NCBI GenBank assembly: GCA_946902875.1
Contig: OX336345.1
Coordinates: 12,865,395-12,929,394 of the forward strand
Source: Nematopogon swammerdamellus
Lineage: Eukaryota > Arthropoda > Insecta > Lepidoptera > Adelidae
Reading direction: 5' to 3'
DNA length: 64,000 nucleotides
Made by a program: the position numbers and the translations under genes. The notes beneath the pieces were generated by a model. That model worked only from the letters and a program-made list of their open reading frames with translations, ran no database searches and was not told the origin of the DNA. Below are positions 49,763 through 58,810 of the stretch, one piece after another. The stretch's first letter is position 1, and each line of letters starts with the position of its first letter.

Positions 49763-50332
49763 CAAATAATCCAACATTTTTTTTTTACGGGAAGTTGGGT
49801 ATATTCAAAGAAAAGTGAAAATTTAATATAACTCCTATAGACAAATTGCTCCGTCCAAAGTTACTTCGCCATAGGGTAGGTATTATTTATATGAATACGT
49901 ACGTAAAAAAATCCAACATTTTTTGTATATGGAAATAGTGAATTAAAAACAAAATGTGTTTTTTTACTATATTTTTCTCGGCAAAATTGCTCAGTCGGTT
50001 CTTTAATCTGAATATACCTTAGTATTATTATGTACATCAATAAGCATAAGAATCCAACAACTTTTTTATTTGCATCATTTTTTTTCAAGGTGACGACCGA
50101 AACTCTGTTCCGGAAAATTCCTCCGTCCGTTTTTATTGTTCAATTATGATTAAGAATTTTGAAGAAAATTATTTGCAAAAGAATCCAACAAAAAATCCAT
50201 CGGCAAGTTTAAAAAACAAGCGGGCCAAGACGGGCGCGGTGCGCAGAGGAGCGGCCGGCCGCGGGAGGCGAGAGACGCGGCATTTTCCCCTCCTCTGCGC
50301 CCATGCCGCGCCGCGCCGCCCCTGGCGCGCCG
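49691..50332 (+). repeat. Left arm of a near-identical ~640-bp inverted duplication
   Basis: Runs from GACCCATACATTAATTCCTC to CCTGGCGCGCCG. The reverse complement is at 58,009-58,648 with only a handful of differences. It contains the end of an unidentified frame, four ATCCAACA-bearing segments about 130-140 bp apart, and a GC-rich end with mirrored GCGCAGAGGAG / CTCCTCTGCGC words. Confidence 0.9.
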
Positions 50333-50400
50333 TTACCTATTTTTTTTCATTCGTGGTCATTGTGGCAAAATCTAACATTGTTTTACCTTTTATTTTTTTA

Positions 50401-50722
50401 TTTGTTAGTACTAAGCATGTACAAAGTAAAGAAATATATAAAAAGCAAGGTACATGCTTAGTTCTAACAAATAAAAATAAAATGTTAAAAATCCCCAGTC
50501 AACTTCTAGTGTCCGATGCCAAATACGAATTTGGCGACAAGATTCAATATGGAATCATGCAAGTTGACTGAATGCAGGTAAATGCGTCATACCTACTACT
50601 ACATAGAAGCCGAAACAGTTCGAGATTTGGAGAAAGATACATCACGACCCGATAGCGAAATTAGCAACGCGCTGGCAGCGGCTCAAGCCGGAGTTCCAGG
50701 TTCGAGTCCAAATCGAGATATT
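50401..50722 (+). repeat. tRNA-like-ended repeat, copy 2, with hairpin
   Basis: It matches 24,296-24,514 from GTGTCCGATGCCAAATACGA to the B-box-like GGTTCGAGTCC. It is preceded by a hairpin (50,401-50,422 against 50,450-50,471, one mismatch) built on ACTAAGCATGTAC, half of which is also present at 24,072-24,090. It abuts the A tail of the LINE at 50,728. Confidence 0.6.
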
Positions 50723-50727
50723 TTTTT

Positions 50728-52320
50728 TTATTGACAGCGCGACATGTGGCGCCGAGCCACCCATAAGGTGTCTAACGACGCCCATGGATATTCGGTCGTA
50801 TGCGGGGGTTGCGAATGCCATGCCGGCCTGACTGGTGCCCATTCACGGCCCTCCTGAGGACCCGAGACTGTACTTGGGGGGAAATATATGGGCAGGGAGG
50901 GCGTTCCAGAGTTTACCGGTTCTGTAGAGGAAAGATCTGCAGAATCGATTGGTACGCATCCGCGGTAAGTCCAGCGTGTAGGAATGCAATCCCTGCCCAG
51001 TGCGCATGGTGCAAAGGTGGAAAGAGGACGGCGGGATCGCATTAAAGAGCTCCTCCAAGCACTCCCCATGGAATAAGCGATAGAACACACTTAGGGAGCC
51101 GACATCCCTGCGGTGTTGCAGTGGTTCTAGATCGCAGGACACTTCGGGGTCACCACTAGTCGCACGGCTCGACGCTGGATTGAGTCCAGAGGCGCAAGCT
51201 AGTATTTGGCAGAGCCATCCCACAGGTGCGAGCAGTACCTGATCTGCGATTTATACAGAAGCAGCTTTTGGTCCGGCGTGAAGTACCGTCGCACCTTATT
51301 TATTGAGTACGCCCAGCTTTTTAGAAGCCAGCTTGGCCTTCCCCTCGGTATGGCGACGAAAGTTCAGGTCGTGCGACATTTGGTCTCTGAGGAACCCGAG
51401 GTGTTCGCTTAATTTAAGTGACGTGCCCTGGAATGAAGGAGCCGGTGTGAACGCCGCTCTCTTCGCACTGAACGCGCAAACTTGTGTCTTGGAAGCGTTG
51501 AACTCGACCAAATTACTACGGCCCCATTCGGAAATAGAGCCGAGTGTGTGTTCGAGCTCAGACACAATTCTTCGCCTCTTCTCATCCACAACATCCCGAC
51601 TGACTGAAGGGTGACTGGTGTAGGATCCGTGTGCCGTACTGTCACTTGCATAAAATTGTATGTTGCCCAGAGACAGCATATCATTGACATGCAGATGAAA
51701 CAGCGTGGGTGACAACACAGATCCTTGTGGTACGTCGGCGTTCACTGGAAAAGGAAAGGACTTCTGTCCTGCCCTGGCACACGCTGAGCCGATTGGCCAA
51801 TTTTGCATAAATTAAGAATTGTATATAAAATGTAAATAGGTTAAGTTAGTTATTATGCAAAATAAACGATTATCTTATCGTATCTTATCTTATCTTATCA
51901 CTGACATGGCGTCCGACGAGCAACCGTAGTGGACGTTTGCTAAATGTATGCTACGTCCATGTAGGAAGTCGGTGACCCAGTTACAGAAGCCAGAAGGAAG
52001 TCCGTAAGCCGGCAATTTGCCCAAGAGCGACTTGCGCCAAACCTGGTCAAATGCCTTGGCAATATCAAGGCCAATTGCCAAGGATTCACCATGACCTTCA
52101 AGCCATTCCCCACTAAAGGTGAGTGACGTACGCTAGGAGATCACCAGCAGATCGTTTTGGCCGGAAGTCGTATTGCCGATCGTTGATGAGGACATTCGTC
52201 TCTAGGTACTTCATGAGCTGCGCATTGATAATGCGCTCCATCACCTTACAGAGAAGGGAGGTAATCGCTATAGGTCGATAGTTTGACGGGTTTGAGCGGT
52301 CACCCTTTTTGGGGACACCC
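50728..52320 (-). mobile_element. Family 2 LINE, sense 3' part (RT and 3' UTR) of a twin-primed copy
   Basis: On the minus strand the sequence starts at a VPKKGDRSNPSNYRP-type RT block at about 52,320. It continues through NDRQYDFRPKRSAGDLL, motif A GLDIAKAFDQVWR (52,075-52,035), and motif B VPQGSVLSP (about 51,733-51,705). Motif C is mutated to YASDS (51,652-51,638). A C-terminal part with LWNALPAHIFPPKYSLGS follows near 50,930-50,880, then the 3' UTR and an A tail at 50,728-50,721. Frameshifts and stops interrupt it, and a 151-bp insertion splits it at 51,747-51,897. It joins an inverted 5' part of the same family at 52,315-52,320. Confidence 0.8.
51747..51897 (+). mobile_element. Nested 5'-truncated retroposon with TTATC tail
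   Basis: A 151-bp insertion splits the RT frame of the surrounding minus-strand LINE. It is flanked by a 5-bp direct repeat TCACT (51,742-51,746 and 51,898-51,902); removing it restores the ...AMSVNADVPQGS... reading frame. Internally it encodes the last 23 codons of some protein (ending GQFCIN, stop TAA), then a short AT-rich 3' UTR with AATAAA and a (TTATC)n tail at about 51,869-51,899. That is what a 5'-truncated non-LTR element with a microsatellite tail looks like. Confidence 0.75.
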
Positions 52321-53834
52321 CTACACCACTATTTAGCGTCGACTCGACCAACGTGCGGGGTTTGCACACCAATCTTAATGCCGTCCATCACCACCTGGAG
52401 ACGATGAAGCCGGCCTTGCTTTTTCGACGAAAACGCAAATATCTCGCCCTGCCGACACTTCTTACCTGCACCACCCTGGCTACACCCTGGAAGAAGCCTT
52501 CCGCTCGCGAGCCGGAGTCTGTCTGTTTGTCAGGGCGGATATTTCTGGGCTACTCTGGGCCCACGTGGATCTGGGAACGGTGTCGCGGGTGCACGCCTGT
52601 CTACAGGGCGCACTCTGGCAATGCGGAGACAACTCGGTTACGACTTCGACAACTTCGAGTACCTGAGTGGAGCGGTAGACAAAGTCCAAGAGCGGTTCCC
52701 CACCGCGGATTTGGTTCTCCTTGGAGACTTCAATGCCAATCACGAGGCATGGCTAGGCTCCAGGAGGACTGACTTTGCGAGGAGAGCCGCCTACGACTTC
52801 GCCCTGACGGATGACCCGTCTCAAATGGTAGACCAGCCCACCAGGCTGCCAGATATAGACGGTCATGAACCCTCTCTGCTGGATCTTATGCTGACAACGA
52901 ACCCCACTGGATATAAGGTCGCAGTGAAAGCCCCGCTGTGTTCTTCTGATCATTGTTTGTGGGGTACACGGTGCCATCTTCGCCTCCTCAGTCCCGTACT
53001 GGAGGAACGCGTCGAATTTGGCACTACGCGTCAGCAGATTGGGATGGGATGCGAGAACACTTCGCATCCTACCCTTGGAGAGAGATTTGCTTCAGTTCGG
53101 ATGATCCGTCGCAATGTGCAAATACCGTTGCCGAGGTGGTTCTGGCGACAATGGAAATGTTTATTCCCAGCGCCTCTGTCCACCTCGGTGGTAAAAGCCA
53201 ACCATGGTACAGCCGCGACTGTGCTGATGCTGTCGCAGCTAAATGCGCAGCTTATCGTGCATGGTCGCGCGCTCGTGCCGGACGTGATTAAAACGTATCC
53301 GAACCGAAGAAGGTATACAACCACGTCTCCAGATCCTGGAAAAGGGTTATTGCCAGGGCCAAATTTGACCACATCGGCAGAATCGGTGATAGACTGAACC
53401 AGCACCCAACTGAGAGCCGTGAGTTCTGGTCTCTCGCCAAATCTGTCGAGTCGAGTTTCTGCCGCTCATCTCTTCCACCTCTTCAGTGTCCTGGAGGCTC
53501 AATTTCCCACTCCGCAAAGGAGAAAGCCGACTTACTGGTATCTCTCTTTGCGGGGAACTCTAACCTGGACGATGGGGGTGCCACTCCCCCATCCATACCT
53601 AGGTGTGAGAACTCTATGCCGGAAGTACAGTTTCCAAAACGAACTGTACGGGCGGAGCTTCTCTCCCTAGACGTCAGGAAAGCGAGTGGGCCGGATAGAA
53701 TTCCTGCATTGGTGTTAAAATAGTGTGCTCTCGAGCTGGCTCCAGTGCTGACGCGCCTATTCCGTCTCGCCTACTCCAATGGCCGTGTGCCGGCGGTCTC
53801 GAAATGTGCGTTTGTGCAAGCGGACCCCAAAAAG
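52315..53834 (+). mobile_element. Family 2 LINE, inverted 5' part (endonuclease and RT start)
   Basis: Plus-strand sequence from the start region of ORF2 (frame reading SVDSTNVRGLHTNLNAVHHH) to the RT entry block (VSKCAFVQADPKK) at 53,834. It is opposite in orientation to the 50.7-52.3 kb part and ends in element coordinates exactly where that part begins, sharing the 10 bases CCCCAAAAAG. It includes the endonuclease and the pre-RT linker, including the DVRKASGPDRIPALVLK block, with several frameshifts. Confidence 0.8.
52345..53830 (+). pseudogene. LINE ORF2 apurinic-type endonuclease and RT N-terminus, frameshifted
   Basis: This is the endonuclease that nicks target DNA for non-LTR retrotransposition. 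Visible blocks are TNVRGLHTNLNAVHHHLET (from about 52,345), QISRPADTSYLHHPGYTLEE after a frameshift near 52,425, LLGDFNANHEAWLGSRRTDF around 52,720-52,780 (the GDFNA metal-binding motif at 52,723), and CSSDHCLW near 52,940-52,970 (the SDH catalytic motif). The linker follows in a second frame (HYASADWDGMREHFASYPW), then frames leading to the RT palm entry. At least three frame changes and one stop (in LVLK-CALELAP at about 53,720) make it non-functional. Confidence 0.8.
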
Positions 53835-53836
53835 AA

Positions 53837-55020
53837 ATTCGGTCGTTTGCGGGGGTTGCGAATGCCATGCCGGCCTGACTGGTGCCCAATCACGGCCCTC
53901 TTGAAGGACCCGAGACTGTACTTGGGGAGAAATATATGGGCAGGGAGAGCGTTCCAGAGTTTATCGGTTCTGTAGAGGAAAGATCTGCAGAATCGATTGG
54001 TACGCATTGGCCCTGGCAATAACCCTTTTGCAGGATCTGGAGAGGCGGTTGTATTCCTTCGTCAGTTCGGATACGTTTGATTCACGTCCGGCACGGGCGC
54101 GCGACCATGCCCGATAAGCTGTGCATTTAGCTGCGACAGCATCAGCACAGTTGCGGCTGTACGATGGTTGGCTTTTACCACCGAGGTGGACAGAGGCGCT
54201 GGGAATAAACATTTTCTTTTGCCCCCAGAACCACCTCGGCAACGGTATTAGCGGATTTTGACGGTTCGTCCGAACTGAAGCAGATCTCTCTCCAAGGGTA
54301 GGATGCGAAGTGTTCTCGCATCTCATCTTAATCTGCTGACGCGTAGTGCCAAATTCGACGCGTTCCTCCAGTACGGGACTGAGGAGGCGAAGATGACACC
54401 GTGGACCCCACTAAACAATGATCAGAAGAACCCGGCGGGGCTCTCACTGAGACTTTATATCCAGTGGGGTTTGTCGTCAGCGGAAGATCCAACAGAGAGG
54501 GTCCATGACCGTCTATATTTGGCAGCCTGGTGGGCTGGGCCACCAGTTGAGACAGGCCATGCGTCAGGGCGAAGTCGTAGGCGGCTTTCCCCGCAAAGTC
54601 AGTTCTCCTGGAGCCTAGCCATGCCTCGTGATGGGCATTGAAGTCTCCAAGAAAACCCAAATCCGCGGTGGGGAACCGCTCTTGGACTTTGTCTACCGCT
54701 CCACTCAGGTACTCGAATAACCGAGCTGTCTCCGCATTGCCAGAGTGCGACCTATTGGAACCCGCGACACCGTTCCCAGATCCACGTGGGGCCAGAGTAT
54801 TGAGAGCTCGGAGTCCTCAATGCAGCGCAGGCGACGACAGGAAATATCAGCCCTGACAAACAGGCAGACTCCGGCTCGCCAGCGGAAGGCTTCATCCAGG
54901 GTGTAGCCGGGGTGGTGCAGGTAAGAAGTGTCGGCAGGGCGAGATATTTCAAGTCAACGCTAAATAGTGGTGTAGGGGTGTGCACAGCTGATTGAAAGTT
55001 GTTCTTTCTTTGTACTGCCA
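53837..55020 (-). mobile_element. Family 2 LINE with the RT core deleted
   Basis: Reading on the minus strand from 55,020: a possible ORF2 start (MAVQRKNNFQSAVHTPTPLF), a short deletion relative to the 52.3 kb copy, then endonuclease blocks PADTSYLTC..., FLGDFNAHHEAWLGSRRTDF (from about 54,655) and SSDHCLVGSTV. The linker continues to KRVIARANA at about 54,015. There the sequence jumps to the extreme C-terminus (NRFCRSFLYRTDKLWNALPAHIFLPKYSLGSF) and part of the 3' UTR, ending at 53,837 beside the inverted element. All RT motifs A to E are missing, so this copy is an internally deleted derivative. The rest of its 3' UTR is absent at the boundary. Confidence 0.75.
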
Positions 55021-55029
55021 TGGTTGTAG

Positions 55030-56465
55030 TAAGAGGGGGGGAAAGAGCGTGAAGGGTGGCTGTGGTGACTCAAGGGCAAAGCGTGGACCCTAGCTTATTC
55101 GCTTACTGCTCAGGTTAGTGGTGCGCCGACACGGAAGACGAAAGGGCCCCCGGAGCCCCCGGAAGTGGCCGCCGGGACCCCTGCTCCGTTCACCAACCGG
55201 CACGACGGACCACTCCGGGATTATGCGCCGGTTGACCAGGGCAGCCTCTCGCGTTGGTTAGACGCGATTGGGCCCCTGTACCACCGGCGGGCGGCCAGCG
55301 GAATAACCGTCTCACCGAGTCTCCCTGTCAACCGTGTCGATGCATCACGTCGGAACAGCGAATCCGCGTCGGGATTACTGACCTACTCCTCACCACAGCC
55401 ATCCCCACCTGCTTTTGGGTCCCCGGGAGGTGCACCGGAACACAGTGAACTGTTATGGCGGTATAATAGTACTGAGCTCGCATCGGTCGGCGACGGACGC
55501 GCACACGATGCACTCTAGACGCACCTGCGAAGTAAGCGAAAATGGCGTGCGATAAATGCAATGTGGTTGTGAACGAAGTACTAGCCTTCATAAACCATAA
55601 AGCGGACGTCTTGGATGAAGTCAGCATCATCCGGATTTGTGAGTCCGCCTTCACCGAAGATGACGTTGAGACCGCGAGAGTTCTGCTTTGTGCGTGCATT
55701 CCGTCAAGAAGGCCGACTCGCAAGGGAGAAAATCGGAAGAAGAAGACTATCCAGGACATCATCACCATCTTAAAGGAATTACGGCCTTCCTGAAAGATTT
55801 GGTGATCATAAAAGCGGACATAGCTCAACTGAAGGGAAACTGTGGAGCGACAGCGGCGCAGGGGCCAACATCTCTCGTCCCGGAAGTTCAACAGCTGAAA
55901 CAGGCAGTTGAGAAATTGTCATGTTCCGAGTCACTCCGGCCGATAACCCCGTCTCTGCAGCCTGATCGCATTCCGCAAGTGGGAACACCGAACGAAACGC
56001 TGAGTGTGCGTAACATCAATATGCGCAGGCGAGGTGCTCAAGTGTCGTCACCCAGCGATTGCACATCGACGCCGGTATGCTACGTAAGCGCTAATGGTGC
56101 TGTTGATGCCTCGACTTCTACACTGCGCACCCCTCCCGCTCCTCCGCCCACCCGCCCCGTTGCCGCTCGTCCGAAAAGGCGACGCGGATCTATGACGAAG
56201 CGCATCAGTAAAACGGTGGAGAAAACAACAATGGTAAGCCGCTGTCGACGCCCGTGCCGCGGACGCAATCTGCGCCCACTCTACGCGCACCTGATTCACC
56301 GCGTCAGCAGACTAATATGACGCATACGGGTCTCTATTGGGACCCGTACAGACACAAGTGGAGAAAAAGTAATTTTAGTTCTTAGGTTAAGACATTTAAT
56401 ATGTATTTTCAATATGGCCCTAGTTGGCTGAAATAAAGAGATAAATAAAAATAAAATAAATAATT
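55030..56465 (+). mobile_element. ORF1-only LINE derivative with 5' UTR and A-rich tail
   Basis: It contains a GC-rich leader (about 55,030-55,540), an ORF1-like frame from 55,542, a C-terminal frame ending ...YRHKWRKSNFSS with TAG at about 56,373, a short 3' UTR, and an A-rich tail near 56,435-56,462. No endonuclease or RT is present between the ORF1-like part and the 3' UTR. This looks like a non-autonomous or internally deleted member of a lepidopteran LINE family that would be mobilised by a partner element. Boundaries are approximate. Confidence 0.6.
55542..56373 (+). pseudogene. LINE ORF1-like protein, frameshifted
   Basis: The start context AAAATGGCG at 55,542 opens MACDKCNVVVNEVLAF followed by VDVLDEVSIIRICESAF-like sequence. 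From memory, this N-terminal block (paired Cys, then a helical part with VLDE and RIC) is common in ORF1 proteins of lepidopteran non-LTR elements. A basic RKGENRKKKTIQDII segment follows. The frame then shifts near 55,780 to LKDLVIIKADIAQLK and a Ser/Thr/Pro-rich linker with RPKRRRGS, and shifts again near 56,225 to a tail ending in YWDPYRHKWRK. No CCHC zinc knuckle was seen. ORF1 proteins bind the element RNA. Confidence 0.6.
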
Positions 56466-56669
56466 GATTCTCCCAGGGTGTGGTGGCGAACCCAGTCGAT
56501 CCGAAGATCTCCCACACGCTAACTGCTGTTCATTTGGCACCACCCAAGAGGCACGTGTGACTTAAGGACCATGAGGTGTCACAGACGCGAACAGCTTTAA
56601 CTCCTTAGATAAGGTGCTTCGTTAGTTATGTCAATAACTTCGGGAGGGTTACATACGCGCTCAAACAAA

Positions 56670-56790
56670 CAGATTCAGATTCAGATATTTATTTCGCCAT
56701 AAAGAACACACAACAATAACAATATTTCATTGAGACATATGCATATTCAGTATGGTTCGTCATTATCATTATCATTATTATTATTTTTTT
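56670..56790 (-). mobile_element. Retroposon 3' tail with CTGAAT microsatellite
   Basis: The minus strand reads TTATGGCGAAATAAATATC followed by three CTGAAT units, an AATAAA signal plus hexamer tail like those of lepidopteran LINEs or SINEs. The adjoining 56,760-56,800 is ATT-rich simple sequence. Confidence 0.4.
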
Positions 56791-56995
56791 TTGTCATGTC
56801 CCGTTCAGCTCAACACTTTACGCAAAAAAATACATGTTTATAGGAACATTGTTTCTCCTAACATCTCCTAACAAAAAAATTAAATCAAATAGCTGTAAAA
56901 ACCAATCAAGGCTATAGACCCTTGCAAACAAGAAACGTAGGCACACACACCGCACACGTAGGTAGGTAGGTAGCTAGTTTTAGAGCGGCGGCGGC

Positions 56996-57255
56996 CTAGT
57001 GACCTTGTGACTTACTTACAACAATAGCTGTTCTGCGTTTGAACATAGTACTGTCATTGACCCCGTACAATGCAAGCTACCTACTGTTACACACAGGTCT
57101 AGTTACCTTGTGACTTACTTACAACAAACAGCTGTTCTGCGTTTGGACATACAACGGTCATTGACCCCGTACAACGCAAGCTACCTACTGTTACACACAG
57201 GTCTAGTGACCTTGTGAATTACTTACAATAAACAGCTGTTCTGCGTTTGAAGATT
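56996..57255 (+). repeat. Tandem repeat, 103-104-bp unit, about 2.5 copies
   Basis: The unit begins CTAGTGACCTTGTGA at 56,996, 57,099 and 57,203 and includes AACAGCTGTTCTGCGTTTG and CATTGACCCCGTACAA. The third copy is incomplete and ends near 57,255. Units differ at a few positions only. Confidence 0.85.
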
Positions 57256-57815
57256 TCTCGAAAAGTTATGCTAAAAACATATAATTTTTTTTTGCGTAAC
57301 GTGTTTACTTGAGATGAATAACGAAGCACCTTATATAATGTCTTTCAAAATTAGTTAATAGTACGCTAAGAGAGGGTTCTGTATCGGAAATAGATCACTT
57401 TTGAAGAACAAATTATTTTTGTTTGCACAAAAACATTTTTTCTATGTAAAATGTAAAAAAAAAAATTTCTTAATCATTTCAGTTTCATGCCACGAACAAA
57501 AAAGTCTTCCAACACATAGATCCCTTTCTTTCAGAAATTGTGAAAATCCACAATTTTAGTTTTATTAGTATGGAATAGAAAGAATTTGATTTTTTTTACC
57601 AACTTAAACGTGTTATGTCATAATGATAATTAAGACTTTTTTGTTACTGTTATGAAACTGAATTGACTAGGCTATAAAAATCAACCACCTATTTTTTTAT
57701 TTTATTAAATACATAAAACAACAATATTTTACATTAAAAAAGAAGCCCAAAGTCTAAAAAAATGTATATAGGTTTCCACCCCATTTCGTGGTATTTCCCA
57801 TACCACCCTGCTGCG

Positions 57816-57969
57816 AACCGGTTAATATTAGAGGTCCAAACCGGTTCTGAACCGGTTTTTAGGCTTCAGGTTCGGGTTTTTTTGAACCGGTTCGCGACCA
57901 AACTGGTTCGCTCGTTAAAAAGGTTCTTCTAACCGGTTCGGAGAACCCGAACCTCATTTCGAACCGGTT
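57816..57969. promoter_or_regulatory. Cluster of AACCGGTT palindromes
   Basis: Six perfect AACCGGTT sites (starting 57,816, 57,839, 57,850, 57,885, 57,931 and 57,962) and one AACTGGTT (57,901) lie within 154 bp. AACCGGTT is the established binding site of Grainyhead-family transcription factors, which act in insect epidermis. The cluster is also mirrored around its centre (AGGTTCGGGT near 57,868 and ACCCGAACCT near 57,945), so subterminal transposase-binding repeats of a DNA transposon are an alternative. It ends 40 bp from the right duplication arm. Confidence 0.5.
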
Positions 57970-58008
57970 TTCAGTCCCTGGTTAGCACACACCGCACGCG
58001 AACTTCAG

Positions 58009-58648
58009 CGGCGCGCCAGGGGTGGCGCGGCGCGGGATGGGCGCAGAGGAGGGGAAAATGCCGCGTCTCTCGCCTCCCGCGGCCGGCCGCTCCTCTGCGC
58101 ACCGCGCCCGTCTTGGCCCGCTTGTTTTTTAAACTTGCCGATGGATTTTTTGTTGGATTCTTTTGCAAATAATTTTCTTCAAAATTCTTAATCACAATTG
58201 AACAATAAAAACGGACGGAGGAATTTTCCGGAACAGAGTTTCGGTCGTCACCTTGAAAAAAAATGATGCAAATAAAAAAGTTGTTGGATTCTTATGCTTA
58301 TTGATGTACATAATAATACTAAGGTATATTCAGATTAAAGAACCGACTGAGCAATTTTGCCGAGAAAAATATAGTAAAAAAACACATTTTGTTTTTAATT
58401 CACTATTTCCATATACAAAAAATGTTGGATTTTTTTACGTACGTATTCATATAAATAATACCTACCCTATGGCGAAGTAACTTTGGACGGAGCAATTTGT
58501 CTATAGGAGTTATATTAAATTTTCACTTTTCTTTGAATATACCCAACTTCCCGTTAAAAAAAATGTTGGATTATTTGTCAGTCGTAATTCCGAACATTAC
58601 TCTAAGATATTATCAAAGTTTCATTGGCTGAGGAATTAATGTATGGGT
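58009..58648 (-). repeat. Right arm of the ~640-bp inverted duplication
   Basis: Reverse complement of 49,691-50,332. Frames of 75 codons at 58,253-58,480 and 49,861-50,088 translate identically, which shows how close the copies are in a region with no sign of coding constraint. The arms enclose about 7.7 kb of retroelement nest. Confidence 0.9.
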
Positions 58649-58810
58649 CCAACTCCTCGTTGACTACATTAGTTCCCAACATTCTATACGTACCCATAAT
58701 ATGTTCGGCGATTCGGAGAAATTAAGCAAGTTAAGAACAGACGTTAGACTAAGTAGTTGAAAGACGTAGTAATGATATGGAATTCAGTTATTCAATTTAT
58801 AGCGTATTAG

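Noticed and set aside
55328..55891. A 187-codon minus-strand frame.
   Set aside because: It is antisense to the LINE leader and ORF1 frame and has no recognisable features.
49691..58648. Terminal inverted repeats of a complete 9-kb transposon.
   Set aside because: The unidentified frame reads from outside into the arm, no transposase lies between the arms and no target duplication was found, so this is kept only as an open alternative.
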